NCBI GenBank assembly: GCA_013331265.1
Contig: DUGS01000112.1
Coordinates: forward strand, 7,178-35,539
DNA from: Methanosarcina sp.
GTDB taxonomy: Archaea; Halobacteriota; Methanosarcinia; Methanosarcinales; Methanosarcinaceae
Direction: 5' to 3'
DNA: 28,362 bases
In this document: positions 1-7,577 of the stretch, piece after piece
Numbering within the stretch: the stretch's first letter is position 1
How the letters are laid out: every line of letters starts with the position of its first letter
The notes under the pieces: generated by a model
What the model was told of the DNA's origin: nothing
What the model saw: only the letters and a program-made list of their open reading frames with translations
Databases searched by the model: none
Position numbers and translations under genes: made by a program

Positions 1-546
1 CTTGCTTCATATTATATCATTGCAATGAGTGAAGCATCCTCAAACCTTGCCCGCTTCGATGGAACACGCTACGGATTAAGAGCAAACGGAGAAAACTGGC
101 ATGCAATGGTTTCAAAGACCAGAGCTGAGGGTTTCGGCACAGAAGCCAAGAGAAGAATTCTCCTCGGGACCTATGCCCTTTCTGCTGGTTATCATGACAA
201 ATACTATCTCAAAGCCCTGAAGGTAAGGACTCTTGTAAAGCAGGACTTTGACAAAGCACTTTCAAAAGTCGATCTGCTCATGGCTCCAACCATGCCTAAC
301 CCTGCTTTCAAGATAGGGGAAAAGATTGAAGACCCGCTCACCCTGTACCTTTCGGACGTGAACACCTGCCCGATTAACCTTGCAGGAGTGCCTTCAATTT
401 CCGTACCATGCGGCTTTACTGATGGACTGCCGATAGGGCTTCAGATAATGGGCAAACCCTTTGACGAGCCAACCGTCCTGCGTGCAGCTTACACTTTCGA
501 GCAGAATACCGATTATCACACAAAGAGACCCCCGGAGGTGGCATAA
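1..546 (+). CDS. gatA: Glutamyl/aspartyl-tRNA amidotransferase subunit A, 3' part
   Basis: This is the C-terminal ~181 residues of GatA; the frame is open to the window edge, so the start and the Ser-Ser-Lys amidase triad lie outside. GatA releases ammonia from glutamine for GatB, which amidates misacylated Glu-tRNA(Gln) or Asp-tRNA(Asn) in the cytosol. Recognition rests on the amidase-signature C-terminal half: the SEASSNLARFDG stretch after YYIIA, LLMAPTMPNPAF, and the family tail NLAGVPSISVPCGF followed by GLPIGLQIMGKPFDE. The TAA stop directly abuts the gatB ATG, with a GGAGGTG ribosome site inside the last codons of gatA, so the two are almost certainly one translationally coupled operon. 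Identification is firm; only the missing 5' end limits it. Confidence 0.95.
   Translation, partial: LASYYIIAMSEASSNLARFDGTRYGLRANGENWHAMVSKTRAEGFGTEAKRRILLGTYALSAGYHDKYYLKALKVRTLVKQDFDKALSKVDLLMAPTMPNPAFKIGEKIEDPLTLYLSDVNTCPINLAGVPSISVPCGFTDGLPIGLQIMGKPFDEPTVLRAAYTFEQNTDYHTKRPPEVA
534..540 (+). promoter_or_regulatory. Shine-Dalgarno of gatB
   Basis: GGAGGTG lies 6 nt before the gatB ATG at 547, inside the end of gatA. It fixes the gatB start and implies coupling of the two subunits. Confidence 0.85.
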
Positions 547-2034
547 ATGGTCTACGAAAACCCTGATGGCGTGAAGATAGGGCTCGAAATCCACGTCCAG
601 CTTAATAAACTCAAGACCAAAATGTTCTGCGGCTGCTCTACAGATTATCACAATGCAGCCCCAAACACCCACACCTGCCCGGTCTGCCTTGGTCTTCCAG
701 GTACGCTTCCAGTCCTGAACAAAAAAGCCGTGGAAGCGGCAATTAAGGTGGGGCTTGCCCTGGAAGGAGAAATTGCAGAAGAGACTCAGTTCCACAGGAA
801 GAACTACTTCTACCCTGACCTCCCCAAAGGTTTCCAGATAACCCAGTACGATTACCCCATTGTTAGCAATGGAAAGGTCGTGATCGAAGGCGAAGACGGA
901 GAACATGTAGTCGGAATCACAAGGGCTCACATGGAAGAAGATCCCGGAAAACTTGTACACATAGGGAGCATCGAAAAGTCAAAAGGTGTCCTTATAGACT
1001 ACAACAGGTCAGGCATGCCCCTGATTGAAACCGTTACCGAACCTGATATGAGGAGCCCAAAAGAAGCCAGAAGGTTCCTTGATAAGTTCAGGAACATCCT
1101 CGAATACCTGGACATCTTTGACGGAAACCTTGAAGGGGCGATGCGTGTCGATGCAAACGTCTCGGTACATTGGGGAACACGTGTTGAGATCAAAAACATC
1201 TCCTCCCATAAAGGAGTTGAAAGGGCTCTCCTCTACGAGATCATGCGCCAGAAGAACGTGATCCGCCGCGGTGGAAAAATCGTGCAGGAAACACGGCACT
1301 TCGATGAGGGAAGAGGCGTCACTATTTCCATGAGGACAAAAGAAGAAGCTGAAGACTACCGCTACTTCCGTGAGCCCGACCTCATGCCCATGCGTGTAGT
1401 TGACTGGGTCCCAAGGATCAGGGAAATTCTCCCGGAACTCCCTGACGCCAAACGCTCCCGTTTCATTGAGCAGTACGGCATCACGGACATGCATGCAAGG
1501 TCTCTTACTTCCAAGATCATGCTCGCCGACTTCTATGAAGCAGTTTGCGCGAAAGGAGTTGACCCGAAGGTTGCAGCCACCTGGACTGCCGACGTCTTCC
1601 TCGGGGAGCTTAACTACCGCGACCTTGTAATATCTTCTTACGATGGCGAGACCATTGGCTTCATCCACGCAAAAGACCCTGAAGTGGAGAATTCCTTCAA
1701 GGTCTTGGGTATGGTAGAGCTGGTAAACCTCTTTTCCGAAGGCAAGGTCAGTGACAGGGCTGCAGTTGAAGTCATCCGTACCATTCTGGACGGCACGGAG
1801 GAAAAGACTCCCTCGCAGATCATCGAAGAAAAAGGTCTTTTCAAAGCCGAAGATGACCTTGTTACAAAAGCTGTTGCAGAAGCAATTGCCGAAAATGCAG
1901 CTGCTGTGCAGGACTACCTCGGAGGAACAGAAAAGTCCCTGAACTTCCTTGTAGGACAGGTCATGAAAAAGACAAAAGGCACGGCAGATGCAAAGACAGC
2001 CCGTGAACTGATTGTAAAGGAACTTAAAGGGTAA
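547..2034 (+). CDS. gatB: Aspartyl/glutamyl-tRNA amidotransferase subunit B
   Basis: A complete 495-residue GatB, the normal family length. It phosphorylates the carboxyl of Glu-tRNA(Gln) or Asp-tRNA(Asn) and amidates it with ammonia from GatA. The N-terminal signature GLEIHVQL is at residues 12-19. The four zinc-type cysteines are at 28, 30, 44 and 47 (CGC and CPVC), followed by GLPGTLPVLN. The catalytic cradle continues through the YFYPDLPKGFQITQYD stretch and the RSGMPLIETVTEPDM stretch. The C-terminal third is the helical and YqeY-like tRNA-binding tail, ending in the NFLVGQVMKKTKG family motif. The start is fixed by GGAGGTG at 534-540 and by the gatA stop immediately before it. Codon usage is GC-richer than in the glycan cluster downstream, which fits a core housekeeping gene. 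Confidence 0.97.
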   Translation: MVYENPDGVKIGLEIHVQLNKLKTKMFCGCSTDYHNAAPNTHTCPVCLGLPGTLPVLNKKAVEAAIKVGLALEGEIAEETQFHRKNYFYPDLPKGFQITQYDYPIVSNGKVVIEGEDGEHVVGITRAHMEEDPGKLVHIGSIEKSKGVLIDYNRSGMPLIETVTEPDMRSPKEARRFLDKFRNILEYLDIFDGNLEGAMRVDANVSVHWGTRVEIKNISSHKGVERALLYEIMRQKNVIRRGGKIVQETRHFDEGRGVTISMRTKEEAEDYRYFREPDLMPMRVVDWVPRIREILPELPDAKRSRFIEQYGITDMHARSLTSKIMLADFYEAVCAKGVDPKVAATWTADVFLGELNYRDLVISSYDGETIGFIHAKDPEVENSFKVLGMVELVNLFSEGKVSDRAAVEVIRTILDGTEEKTPSQIIEEKGLFKAEDDLVTKAVAEAIAENAAAVQDYLGGTEKSLNFLVGQVMKKTKGTADAKTARELIVKELKG

Positions 2035-2048
2035 AAATAGCCTTAAAT

Positions 2049-2095
2049 GCTATAGGATTTAGATAAAAAGCTAATCCTATAGTTTTTTTCTTTTT
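2049..2095 (+). terminator. Hairpin plus T-tract after gatB
   Basis: CTATAGGATT (2050-2059) is perfectly complementary to AATCCTATAG (2073-2082). A run of seven Ts follows, then more Ts. It sits 15 nt after the gatB stop and is a convincing intrinsic-type or U-tract terminator for gatAB. Confidence 0.75.
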
Positions 2096-2220
2096 ATAGG
2101 AATAAGCGTAAAACCCATGAAATCTTAATTTCAGTGGATATAAGCGTCAACTTTCTCACATTCTCTTGTTATTGATTCTACTTAATTATTTTTACTTTGT
2201 AGTTAATATCATATTGTTAT

Positions 2221-2345
2221 ACTGTCACCACGATCTGATGCGAAAACCAGGCTATACGAAATTGGATAACAGGGTATGCACCCCCGAAGGGATAGGGAAA
2301 AAGCCGGGGAAAGTCGGAAGCTGGAATGTATCTCAAGTATAATCA
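2221..2345 (+). other. GC-richer structured segment, group II intron domain I-like (uncertain)
   Basis: This stretch is clearly richer in G and C than the AT-rich spacer around it and has no long ORF. It reads like the 5' structural part of a bacterial-type group II intron: CACGATCTGATGCG, then CCAGGCTA, ACGAAATTGGATAACAGGG and AAAGCCGGGGAAAGTC, an order reminiscent of domain I with its EBS loop. No GUGYG-type 5' end, reverse transcriptase or domain V was found nearby, so it can only be a remnant. The identification rests on remembered sequence resemblance and is weak. Confidence 0.3.
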
Positions 2346-2357
2346 CGCTCATGCATT

Positions 2358-2482
2358 TCATTTTGACATTTCTTCACCTGCGGGCCGTGGGGTAGAGCCT
2401 GTATGACTTGCGGAGGTTGACCCGAAGAATGACTCAGGAAGCAGCTAGGTCTTTAGATTGGCGGTAGTTCGCTTTACGGGCA
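2358..2482 (+). mobile_element. Remnant of an IS200/IS605 (tnpB, IS1341-type) right end
   Basis: The end of this segment matches the classical layout of a tnpB-element right end. GGAAGC leads into an imperfect hairpin, GCTAGGTC with loop TTTA and GATTGGC (A bulged, some G-T pairs), then GGTAGTTCGC. Archaeal IS1341-type elements usually end in a hairpin with a TTTAG-like loop followed by GGTAGTTCAC, which is also the 3' end of the element's omega-type guide RNA scaffold. Upstream, one frame reads CGPWGRACMTCGG then stop; another reads PAGRGVEPV, a stop, then LAEVDPKNDSGSS. Both look like a decayed TnpB C-terminus. There is no transposase ORF, so this is a relic. What is seen is the hairpin and tail; the family assignment is inference. 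Confidence 0.5.
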
Positions 2483-2916
2483 TTACTTTAAATTCAGACT
2501 CAATTCAACTAGCAAAATTTCTTAAACTTAAATTTAAGGAAAATCTGAGATAGTATTAATTGATTACCTGAATTACTCTTCTGAATTGTTCACTAAAAAA
2601 TACATCGTCACATTTCGAAATATATTTTCCTCTTTTGCTAATTGGAAAGTACCAAAGCTTCTGAGCAAACCTTCTGAGAATCGATTAAACTTGATCGTTA
2701 TACATACGAAAGCAAAAATAAAATTAAAAAGATAGAAGAAGTAATTTATTCCAAATTATTTTTGAGACTAAATATAAATAAAGCTATTCCATTAACTATA
2801 TATCCGGTGACGATAGACAATTTTCCCAAATACAGATCGTAAGCTATTTCTATAAATATACCTGATAAAACAAAAGTGGGGACTCTGATTAAACAATTAG
2901 AGGATGAGGATATCTT
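2483..2916. other. AT-rich spacer before the glycan cluster
   Basis: No gene on the + strand. The part from 2746 to about 2890 carries an antisense coding-like remnant listed separately. The rest, including 2525-2745, shows no structure I can interpret beyond AT-rich promoter-like stretches. Confidence 0.5.
2746..2890 (-). pseudogene. C-terminal remnant of a membrane protein (tentative)
   Basis: On the minus strand an open frame ends with TAA at 2748-2746. It translates to a protein-like hydrophobic sequence: IRVPTFVLSGIFIEIAYDLY, then LGKLSIVTGYIVNGIALFIF and SLKNNLE. Two membrane segments separated by a short loop and a charged tail resemble the end of an envelope or glycan-assembly membrane protein. 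There is no ATG and the frame runs backwards into the start of the opposite gene at 2917, so at most it is a leftover 3' end. It could also be chance in AT-rich DNA. Confidence 0.25.
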
Positions 2917-3672
2917 TTGAGGGACTTTACTTTTGAGATGTATGCATTTATATGCGACAATTTGGCATTATCAGACTACAAAGTGATAACTCTTTTAGAA
3001 TATCTGAAGGATAAAAGTGAGTTTGATGAAAAGGATAGTACATTAATACTTCGCCATGATGTAGACTCCAGACCTGATAAAGCGCTTCTATTCGCCAGAA
3101 TTGAATATGAAAGAGGTATTAAATCTACCTATTATTTTAGATATAAAGAAACTTTTGATCAAAAGGTAATATCTTCTATTGCAGAGATGGGACATGAAAT
3201 AGGATATCATTATGAAACCCTTGCAAAATGCAATGGCAACTTTGAAAAGGCAATAGAATTGTTTAATCAGGAATTGAAAGAATTTAGAAAGGGTACAAAT
3301 CTTGATATCAAAACAGTCTGCGCCCATGGAAGCAGTCCGGTGAAGTGGGGTGGAAAAAAATATGACGTGAATTATGATATATTTAAAGCACACCAGGATT
3401 TATTGGTAAAGAATGAACTGCTGGGAGAAGCTTATCTAAACGTCAATTTTGAAAAATTTGAAGAAATCCATGATAGCCAGATGAAATGGCATTCAATCGG
3501 TTCGTCATATGAGTTAATAGAGAAATTGAAGAACACACCCAAAAAACCAATTTATTTGTTGATACACCCTGGTTCATGGTCAAAAGGATTTTTTGGTTAT
3601 TACAGTATAGTATTAAGCTATGCAATATTGAGAAGAGGGGCAAAAATACTCAAACTATTTAATTTCATGTAA
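2917..3672 (+). CDS. Polysaccharide deacetylase-like protein (NodB-like fold)
   Basis: A 251-residue protein of the polysaccharide deacetylase superfamily, in the short variant common in surface-glycan clusters. Visible landmarks are RHDVDSRPDKA (HDVD at residues 47-50; metal and catalytic acids), STYYFR, and GHEIGYHYETLA, where a conserved His pair closes the metal site. A late IHPGSW supplies the C-terminal His. It has no signal peptide, so it is probably cytosolic and acts on a nucleotide- or lipid-linked sugar rather than on wall polymer. The likely start is TTG at 2917, preceded by AGGATGAGGA; an in-frame TGA at 2905 rules out a longer N-terminus. The alternative is ATG at 2938. It opens the AT-rich glycan cluster, separated by 413 nt from the next gene. 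The exact substrate cannot be told. Confidence 0.75.
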   Translation: MRDFTFEMYAFICDNLALSDYKVITLLEYLKDKSEFDEKDSTLILRHDVDSRPDKALLFARIEYERGIKSTYYFRYKETFDQKVISSIAEMGHEIGYHYETLAKCNGNFEKAIELFNQELKEFRKGTNLDIKTVCAHGSSPVKWGGKKYDVNYDIFKAHQDLLVKNELLGEAYLNVNFEKFEEIHDSQMKWHSIGSSYELIEKLKNTPKKPIYLLIHPGSWSKGFFGYYSIVLSYAILRRGAKILKLFNFM

Positions 3673-4085
3673 ATGAGTTTATATAAAAATAATTTTCAAC
3701 GTTTTTTAAAAAAATTGAACCCTTATAAAGCGTAACATTCTGTGCCATATTTTCAATAATTATCCAGCACACTTTGACTTCTGAATAGTTGAAATTGAAT
3801 CCATGTGATATTTTGCTGCTGACGCGACACCAGGGATGACCACACTTTTCTCAAAAATATAGAGAATATAAAATATATATAGTTACCATATACGTTAGAA
3901 AGAAATTGACATATATACATAGGAATTAATACATATATATCCTATATTTAGGATGGGGAGGATGTAAAGAGCATCTAACAAATCAAATATGTGAATTTAA
4001 TAAATTAATTTATTCTATGTTGATATTCAGTTTTATTGGGATATTTGTAGTTCATAGCTTATGAGAAGTCCTGTGGGGGGATGCT
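3673..4085 (+). promoter_or_regulatory. AT-rich leader region before the GT2 gene
   Basis: A 413-nt gap without a convincing gene. It holds several TATA-like stretches, such as AATATAAAATATATATAG near 3866-3885 and the ACATATATAT run near 3930, so a promoter for the downstream operon is plausible. A 20-codon ORF begins right after the previous stop (3673-3735) but has no supporting feature. Confidence 0.35.
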
Positions 4086-5024
4086 ATGTACAGGGAATAT
4101 AAAATAGGGGTAGTAGTCCCTGCATATAACGAGAGTAAATTAATTAAAAAAACTCTTGCATCGATACCCACTTATGTGGATCGAATATATGCAATAGATG
4201 ATGCATCTATCGATGATACTGCAGAAAAAATAAAAAAATTTACAGACTCTCGTATTGTGTGTATACAACATGAAAAAAATGGGGGTGTCGGGGCTGCTAT
4301 TATTTCCGGGTATATGAAAGCTCTAGAAGAGCAGATGGACATTGTAGCAGTAATGGCTGGGGATAATCAAATGGATCCACTATACCTGCCAAATTTATTG
4401 AATCCAATTATTGATGGAGAAGCAGAGTACACTAAAGGTAACAGACTTATAAATTCGGATTTTAGAAAAGGAATGAGTAAATGGCGCTGCATTGGAAACT
4501 TTCTCCTCTCGTTTTTGAATAAATTAGCTTCTGGGTACTGGAATATATCTGATCCCCAAAATGGATACACTGCAATCTCAAGAAAAGCATTGAAAACACT
4601 GGATTTATCTACCTTATATAGACGTTACGCTTTTGAAAACGACATACTTGTGAAATTAAATGTGAATGATGTGAAAGTGCTTAATATCCCAATTCCTTCC
4701 AGGTATGGAGAGGAAAGTTCAACAATTGATTATCCATCCTTTATAATTAAAACCAGTTTTTATTTTATAAGAGCGTTCCTATGGAGAACGTGGAAAAAAT
4801 ATTTAATTAATTTTCATATTATTGGAATATTTTATTCTACAGGAACTATTTTAATTTTATATGGTGTTTTTAAGTTACTTTTAGGCAGGTTAGATTTTAT
4901 AATATATGGATTAACTTTCTTATTAATAGGATCTTTATTGGAAATTAAAAAATGTCAATTAGAAACTAGAAGAAAGAAATTAATCACTAGAAGATGGCAG
5001 TTGGAAACTAAAAGAAACCGATGA
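4086..5024 (+). CDS. Family 2 glycosyltransferase, polyprenyl-phosphate sugar synthase type
   Basis: A 312-residue GT2 enzyme likely to move a sugar from a nucleotide donor to a membrane polyprenyl or dolichyl phosphate. The GT-A motifs are visible: VVVPAYNE (9-16), IDDAS (37-41), and AGDNQMDP (91-98), where a DxD-type metal site lies. The GNFLLSFLNKLASG and DPQNGYTAISR stretches follow, as in dolichol-phosphate mannosyltransferase-like enzymes. Two C-terminal membrane segments (about 233-282) anchor it. The cytosolic tail, residues 284-311, is made of four 7-residue repeats (LLEIKKC, QLETRRK, KLITRRW, QLETKRN), which is unusual. The start ATG is 5 nt after a G6 run (4075-4080). Its TGA overlaps an ATG (ATGA, 5021-5024) that is in frame with the following deacetylase, indicating coupling. 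Confidence 0.85.
   Translation: MYREYKIGVVVPAYNESKLIKKTLASIPTYVDRIYAIDDASIDDTAEKIKKFTDSRIVCIQHEKNGGVGAAIISGYMKALEEQMDIVAVMAGDNQMDPLYLPNLLNPIIDGEAEYTKGNRLINSDFRKGMSKWRCIGNFLLSFLNKLASGYWNISDPQNGYTAISRKALKTLDLSTLYRRYAFENDILVKLNVNDVKVLNIPIPSRYGEESSTIDYPSFIIKTSFYFIRAFLWRTWKKYLINFHIIGIFYSTGTILILYGVFKLLLGRLDFIIYGLTFLLIGSLLEIKKCQLETRRKKLITRRWQLETKRNR
4935..5018 (+). repeat. Four 21-bp in-frame repeats at the end of the GT2 gene
   Basis: Units begin at 4935, 4956, 4977 and 4998 and encode heptads of the form xLExxRx. The second and fourth are most alike (QLETRRK and QLETKRN). The repeats form a basic, probably helical cytosolic tail. Confidence 0.7.
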
Positions 5025-6061
5025 TACTTATGGACCTTTTCAAAGCAGTTGATGGAAAAAACGCTTAGAAGAATAGCCTATCTATTACCATAGATATTGA
5101 AGATTGGTATCATATGCCCACGATTTGTGGGTCCTCCTTCTCAGTATATAGAGATGTAGAGGAGTTTTTTGAAACATGGAAAGAGAGATACGACTACTTG
5201 ACAGACCCCACTCTGAGGGTTCTGGACATTATGGACGAATTCCAGTTAACTGCCACGTTTTTTATTGTTGCTGATACCGTAGAGCGCTATCCAGGCCTGA
5301 TTGAATCAATTGCTGAAAGAGGACACGAAATAGCCTGTCACGGCCTTCATCACAGCTGTGTGATTGATCATCCTCGCTTACTGGATTTTATGGAAGACAA
5401 AGGAAGAAATATTATTCACCGTATGAATAAAAATCATTTTTCATTAGTTTCAAAATCAAAAAGACCGGAGATGTCAGTTCAAAAATTTGAAAGTGATACG
5501 TTAAAAGCAAAACAAATATTACAGAAAATATCCGGCGAAAAAGTAGTCGGATACCGGGCACCTAATGCTCTTGTAAACGGCTGGATGCTCGACTCACTTG
5601 AAAAAATAGGGTTCGAATATGATTCCTCAGTATCAGTAAATTCCCTATACAAAAAAACAGATTCACCTCTCACAAGGGTTTCATCAACTCCATATTATCC
5701 TGTGAACAACAGTCTTGAAGCCGGTCCAAAAAGAAATTTTATAGAATTTCCCTGGGCTTATTATGATATTGGTGTCAAAATTCCAACGTCTGGAGGTCCA
5801 ATGCTCAGAGTTTTTGGCTCGTCTATAATTTTGAAGGGATTAAAACAGAGTTTGAAGCGGGGGCATTCAATTTTTTATTTTCATCCAATTGACATCTCAC
5901 GAGAAAAATTCCCAAAATTAGGGAAATGGAATTCTTTTTACTGGCTTTTTAAAGGGGAATTGATTGAAAGAAGAGTCAGGCAGGTCTTACGATACATTAA
6001 ACAAAGCGGCACTAAATGCCAGAGAATTACAGATATTATACCTTACTTATTGGAAGTGTAA
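5021..6061 (+). CDS. Polysaccharide deacetylase with in-frame UAG at codon 16
   Basis: A NodB-domain deacetylase resembling the family found in exopolysaccharide clusters. The N-terminal catalytic motif TIDIEDWYH lies just before the first conventional ATG (5114), so starting there would remove catalytic Asp residues. Reading upstream in frame reaches a TAG at 5066-5068 and then ATG codons at 5030 and 5021. The 5021 ATG overlaps the GT2 stop as ATGA. From 5021 the protein is 346 codons, counting UAG as codon 16. Other motifs are GHEIACHGLHH (metal-binding His) and GYRAPN, followed by NGWMLDSLEKIGFEYDSSVS, and a late FYFHPIDI. There is no ATG, GTG or TTG between the TAG and TIDIED. Either UAG is decoded (pyrrolysine in this genus), a non-standard start is used, or the gene carries a nonsense mutation. 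Confidence 0.75.
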
Positions 6062-6064
6062 TTC

Positions 6065-6406
6065 ATGAATTTTGGAGACATAGGTTCTTATTTCTGGTAT
6101 ATTCTTTCAAGAAATACCCCCACAAACAACTTGAGATTGTTTACACTAAAAAAAATAAGCTATGTCCAGGTGGATATAAATTGCTATTTAGGTCCAAATG
6201 TCACGATAACCCCTCTTGGTGGGGGAGAAACCTATCACAAAGAAAATAAAAAGCCTCTTCTTGAAAGAGGAAAATTTGAAAGATGTTCTATAATAGGAGC
6301 AGGTTCGGTTGTAACCCGGGATGTTCCTAAATACACTGTTGTTGCTGGTGTACCTGCAAAGCATTTGAAGAATTTACCATTAAAGTGGAGAAATGATGAT
6401 GAATAA
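6065..6406 (+). CDS. Short left-handed beta-helix (hexapeptide) acyltransferase, possibly reduced
   Basis: A 113-residue protein whose C-terminal half is the classic end of a hexapeptide-repeat acyltransferase: CSIIGAGSVVTRDVPKYTVV followed by AGVPAKHLKNLP. CYLGPNVTITP (about 60-70) is an earlier helix turn. Between them the sequence TPLGGGETYHKENKKPLLER interrupts the repeat. Complete O-acetyltransferases of this type are usually 150-220 residues, so the coil is short and the usual catalytic His turn is not obvious; it could be a trimmed or non-catalytic version. ATG at 6065 is 3 nt after the deacetylase stop. The 3' end overlaps the ATP-grasp gene by 14 nt, so it is still embedded in the operon. 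The likely role is acyl decoration of a sugar. Confidence 0.6.
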   Translation: MNFGDIGSYFWYILSRNTPTNNLRLFTLKKISYVQVDINCYLGPNVTITPLGGGETYHKENKKPLLERGKFERCSIIGAGSVVTRDVPKYTVVAGVPAKHLKNLPLKWRNDDE

Positions 6407-7577
6407 AATCCTTGTAATGGATGGGCAAACAATTGCCGCTTTAGCAATAATACGTTCATTAGGTGAAAAAGGGTTTGAGATCCATTGCGGAGAGGACTTT
6501 AGATACAACCTATCATCGTTTTCAAAATATGTCAAAAAAGCAGTCGTATATCCTTCTCCAGTAACACGACCAGATCAATTTTGCGATTTTGTCCTGAATT
6601 TAACCAAACAAGAAAGATATAACTTAATTATACCTGTTGCAGATGATACAACACTGCTACTGTCAAAGTATAAAGAAAAATTTTTGAGATACACCAAACT
6701 TTATCTTGCAGATTTTAGCGCTGTCTCTAAGCTTGGAAATAAAGGGGAAGTAATAAAAATTGCTCAGAAACTGTCTATCCCTGTTCCAGCGACATATTTT
6801 CCAGAAGATACTGGCATTGAAGAAATTAAAAACCGCGTGAAATATCCTGTTTTGATTAGACCCCGAATAAGTTCCGGGTCTAGAGGAATAAAGTATGTCA
6901 GTTCTCGATCTAAGTTTGACATTGCATATAAGCAAGTGGAAAACGAATATGGAAATCCAATAGTTCAGGAGTACATAAGCCATGATGGAGGACATTACAG
7001 CATCGGAGTACTATTTGACAGAGACTCCAAACCTGTAGCGATTCATGTATACAAAGAACTTAAACAGTATCCGCTACAGGGAGGAACAGCAGCAGTTGCA
7101 GTAAGTATTAAAAAAGAAAGATGGGTAGATTATTTTTTGGAAATACTTAGAAGTATGAAATGGGTAGGCCCTGCACATATGGATGTATTATATGATTCTG
7201 CATCAAACACTCCCAGATTACTTGAAATTAATCCACGCTTCTGGATGAGTTTAAATTTATCTGTAAAAGCAGGGGTTGACTTCCCATATTTATTATACAA
7301 ACTGACAAATGAGAGTAAATTTAGTCCTGTCTCATTATATAAAGAGGGTTTGATATATCGCTGGATATTTCCAAACGAAATTCTCTGGCTTACACAAACT
7401 TCAAGAAAGAGAGAAGGATTTAAAGAATTTATCAACTTTTGGGACAAAAACACCTGTTATGGGGATCTTTCCCTCGATGACCCAATGCCAGTTATAGGAA
7501 TCATACACCAAAGTATACATTTTTTGTCAAATTCAGATAAAAGAAAAATGATTTTTCGAAGAGGATGGTCATTATGA
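6393..7577 (+). CDS. ATP-grasp ligase (carbamoyl-phosphate synthase-like)
   Basis: A 394-residue ATP-grasp enzyme that should couple a carboxylate and an amine through an acyl-phosphate. An N-terminal Rossmann-like part begins KILVMDGQTIAALAIIRSLG. The ATP-binding lid is VLIRPRISSGSRGI (153-166). The adenine hinge is IVQEYISHDGG (190-200). The metal-binding end is HMDVLYD (262-268) and LLEINPRFWMS (276-286). Proteins of this group often sit in surface-polysaccharide clusters and are thought to attach amino acids or similar groups to sugars; that is inference. Three ATGs in a row (6393, 6396, 6399) follow GTGGAG at about 6382-6387; the third has the best spacing. The stop overlaps the next ATG as ATGA (7574-7577). 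Confidence 0.8.
   Translation: MMMNKILVMDGQTIAALAIIRSLGEKGFEIHCGEDFRYNLSSFSKYVKKAVVYPSPVTRPDQFCDFVLNLTKQERYNLIIPVADDTTLLLSKYKEKFLRYTKLYLADFSAVSKLGNKGEVIKIAQKLSIPVPATYFPEDTGIEEIKNRVKYPVLIRPRISSGSRGIKYVSSRSKFDIAYKQVENEYGNPIVQEYISHDGGHYSIGVLFDRDSKPVAIHVYKELKQYPLQGGTAAVAVSIKKERWVDYFLEILRSMKWVGPAHMDVLYDSASNTPRLLEINPRFWMSLNLSVKAGVDFPYLLYKLTNESKFSPVSLYKEGLIYRWIFPNEILWLTQTSRKREGFKEFINFWDKNTCYGDLSLDDPMPVIGIIHQSIHFLSNSDKRKMIFRRGWSL

Noticed and set aside
394..1668. Long minus-strand frames opposite gatA and gatB
   Set aside because: They are antisense to strongly conserved genes, have low-complexity translations with scattered Cys and His, and match no family.
2290..2340. RNase P RNA, because of GGGGAAAGTCGGAAG
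   Set aside because: Only a partial match to the CR-I box; no CR-V-type AGAA...CAG segment or closing P4 partner follows at a suitable distance.
2395..2480. SRP (7S) RNA, because of GGAAGCAGC near 2438
   Set aside because: The GGAAGCAGC element lacks the flanking helix 8 pairing (GGTCAGG and CC(A)GGCC type), and no long closing helices are found; the tnpB right-end reading explains the hairpin better.
3673..3735. 20-codon ORF directly after the first deacetylase
   Set aside because: Too short, no ribosome site and no recognisable feature.
5114..6061. Taking ATG 5114 as the true start of the second deacetylase
   Set aside because: It would cut off the conserved catalytic TIDIEDWYH motif that is encoded just upstream in the same frame.
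6016..6249. 77-codon frame spanning the deacetylase end and acyltransferase start
   Set aside because: Overlaps two better supported frames and has no protein-like features.
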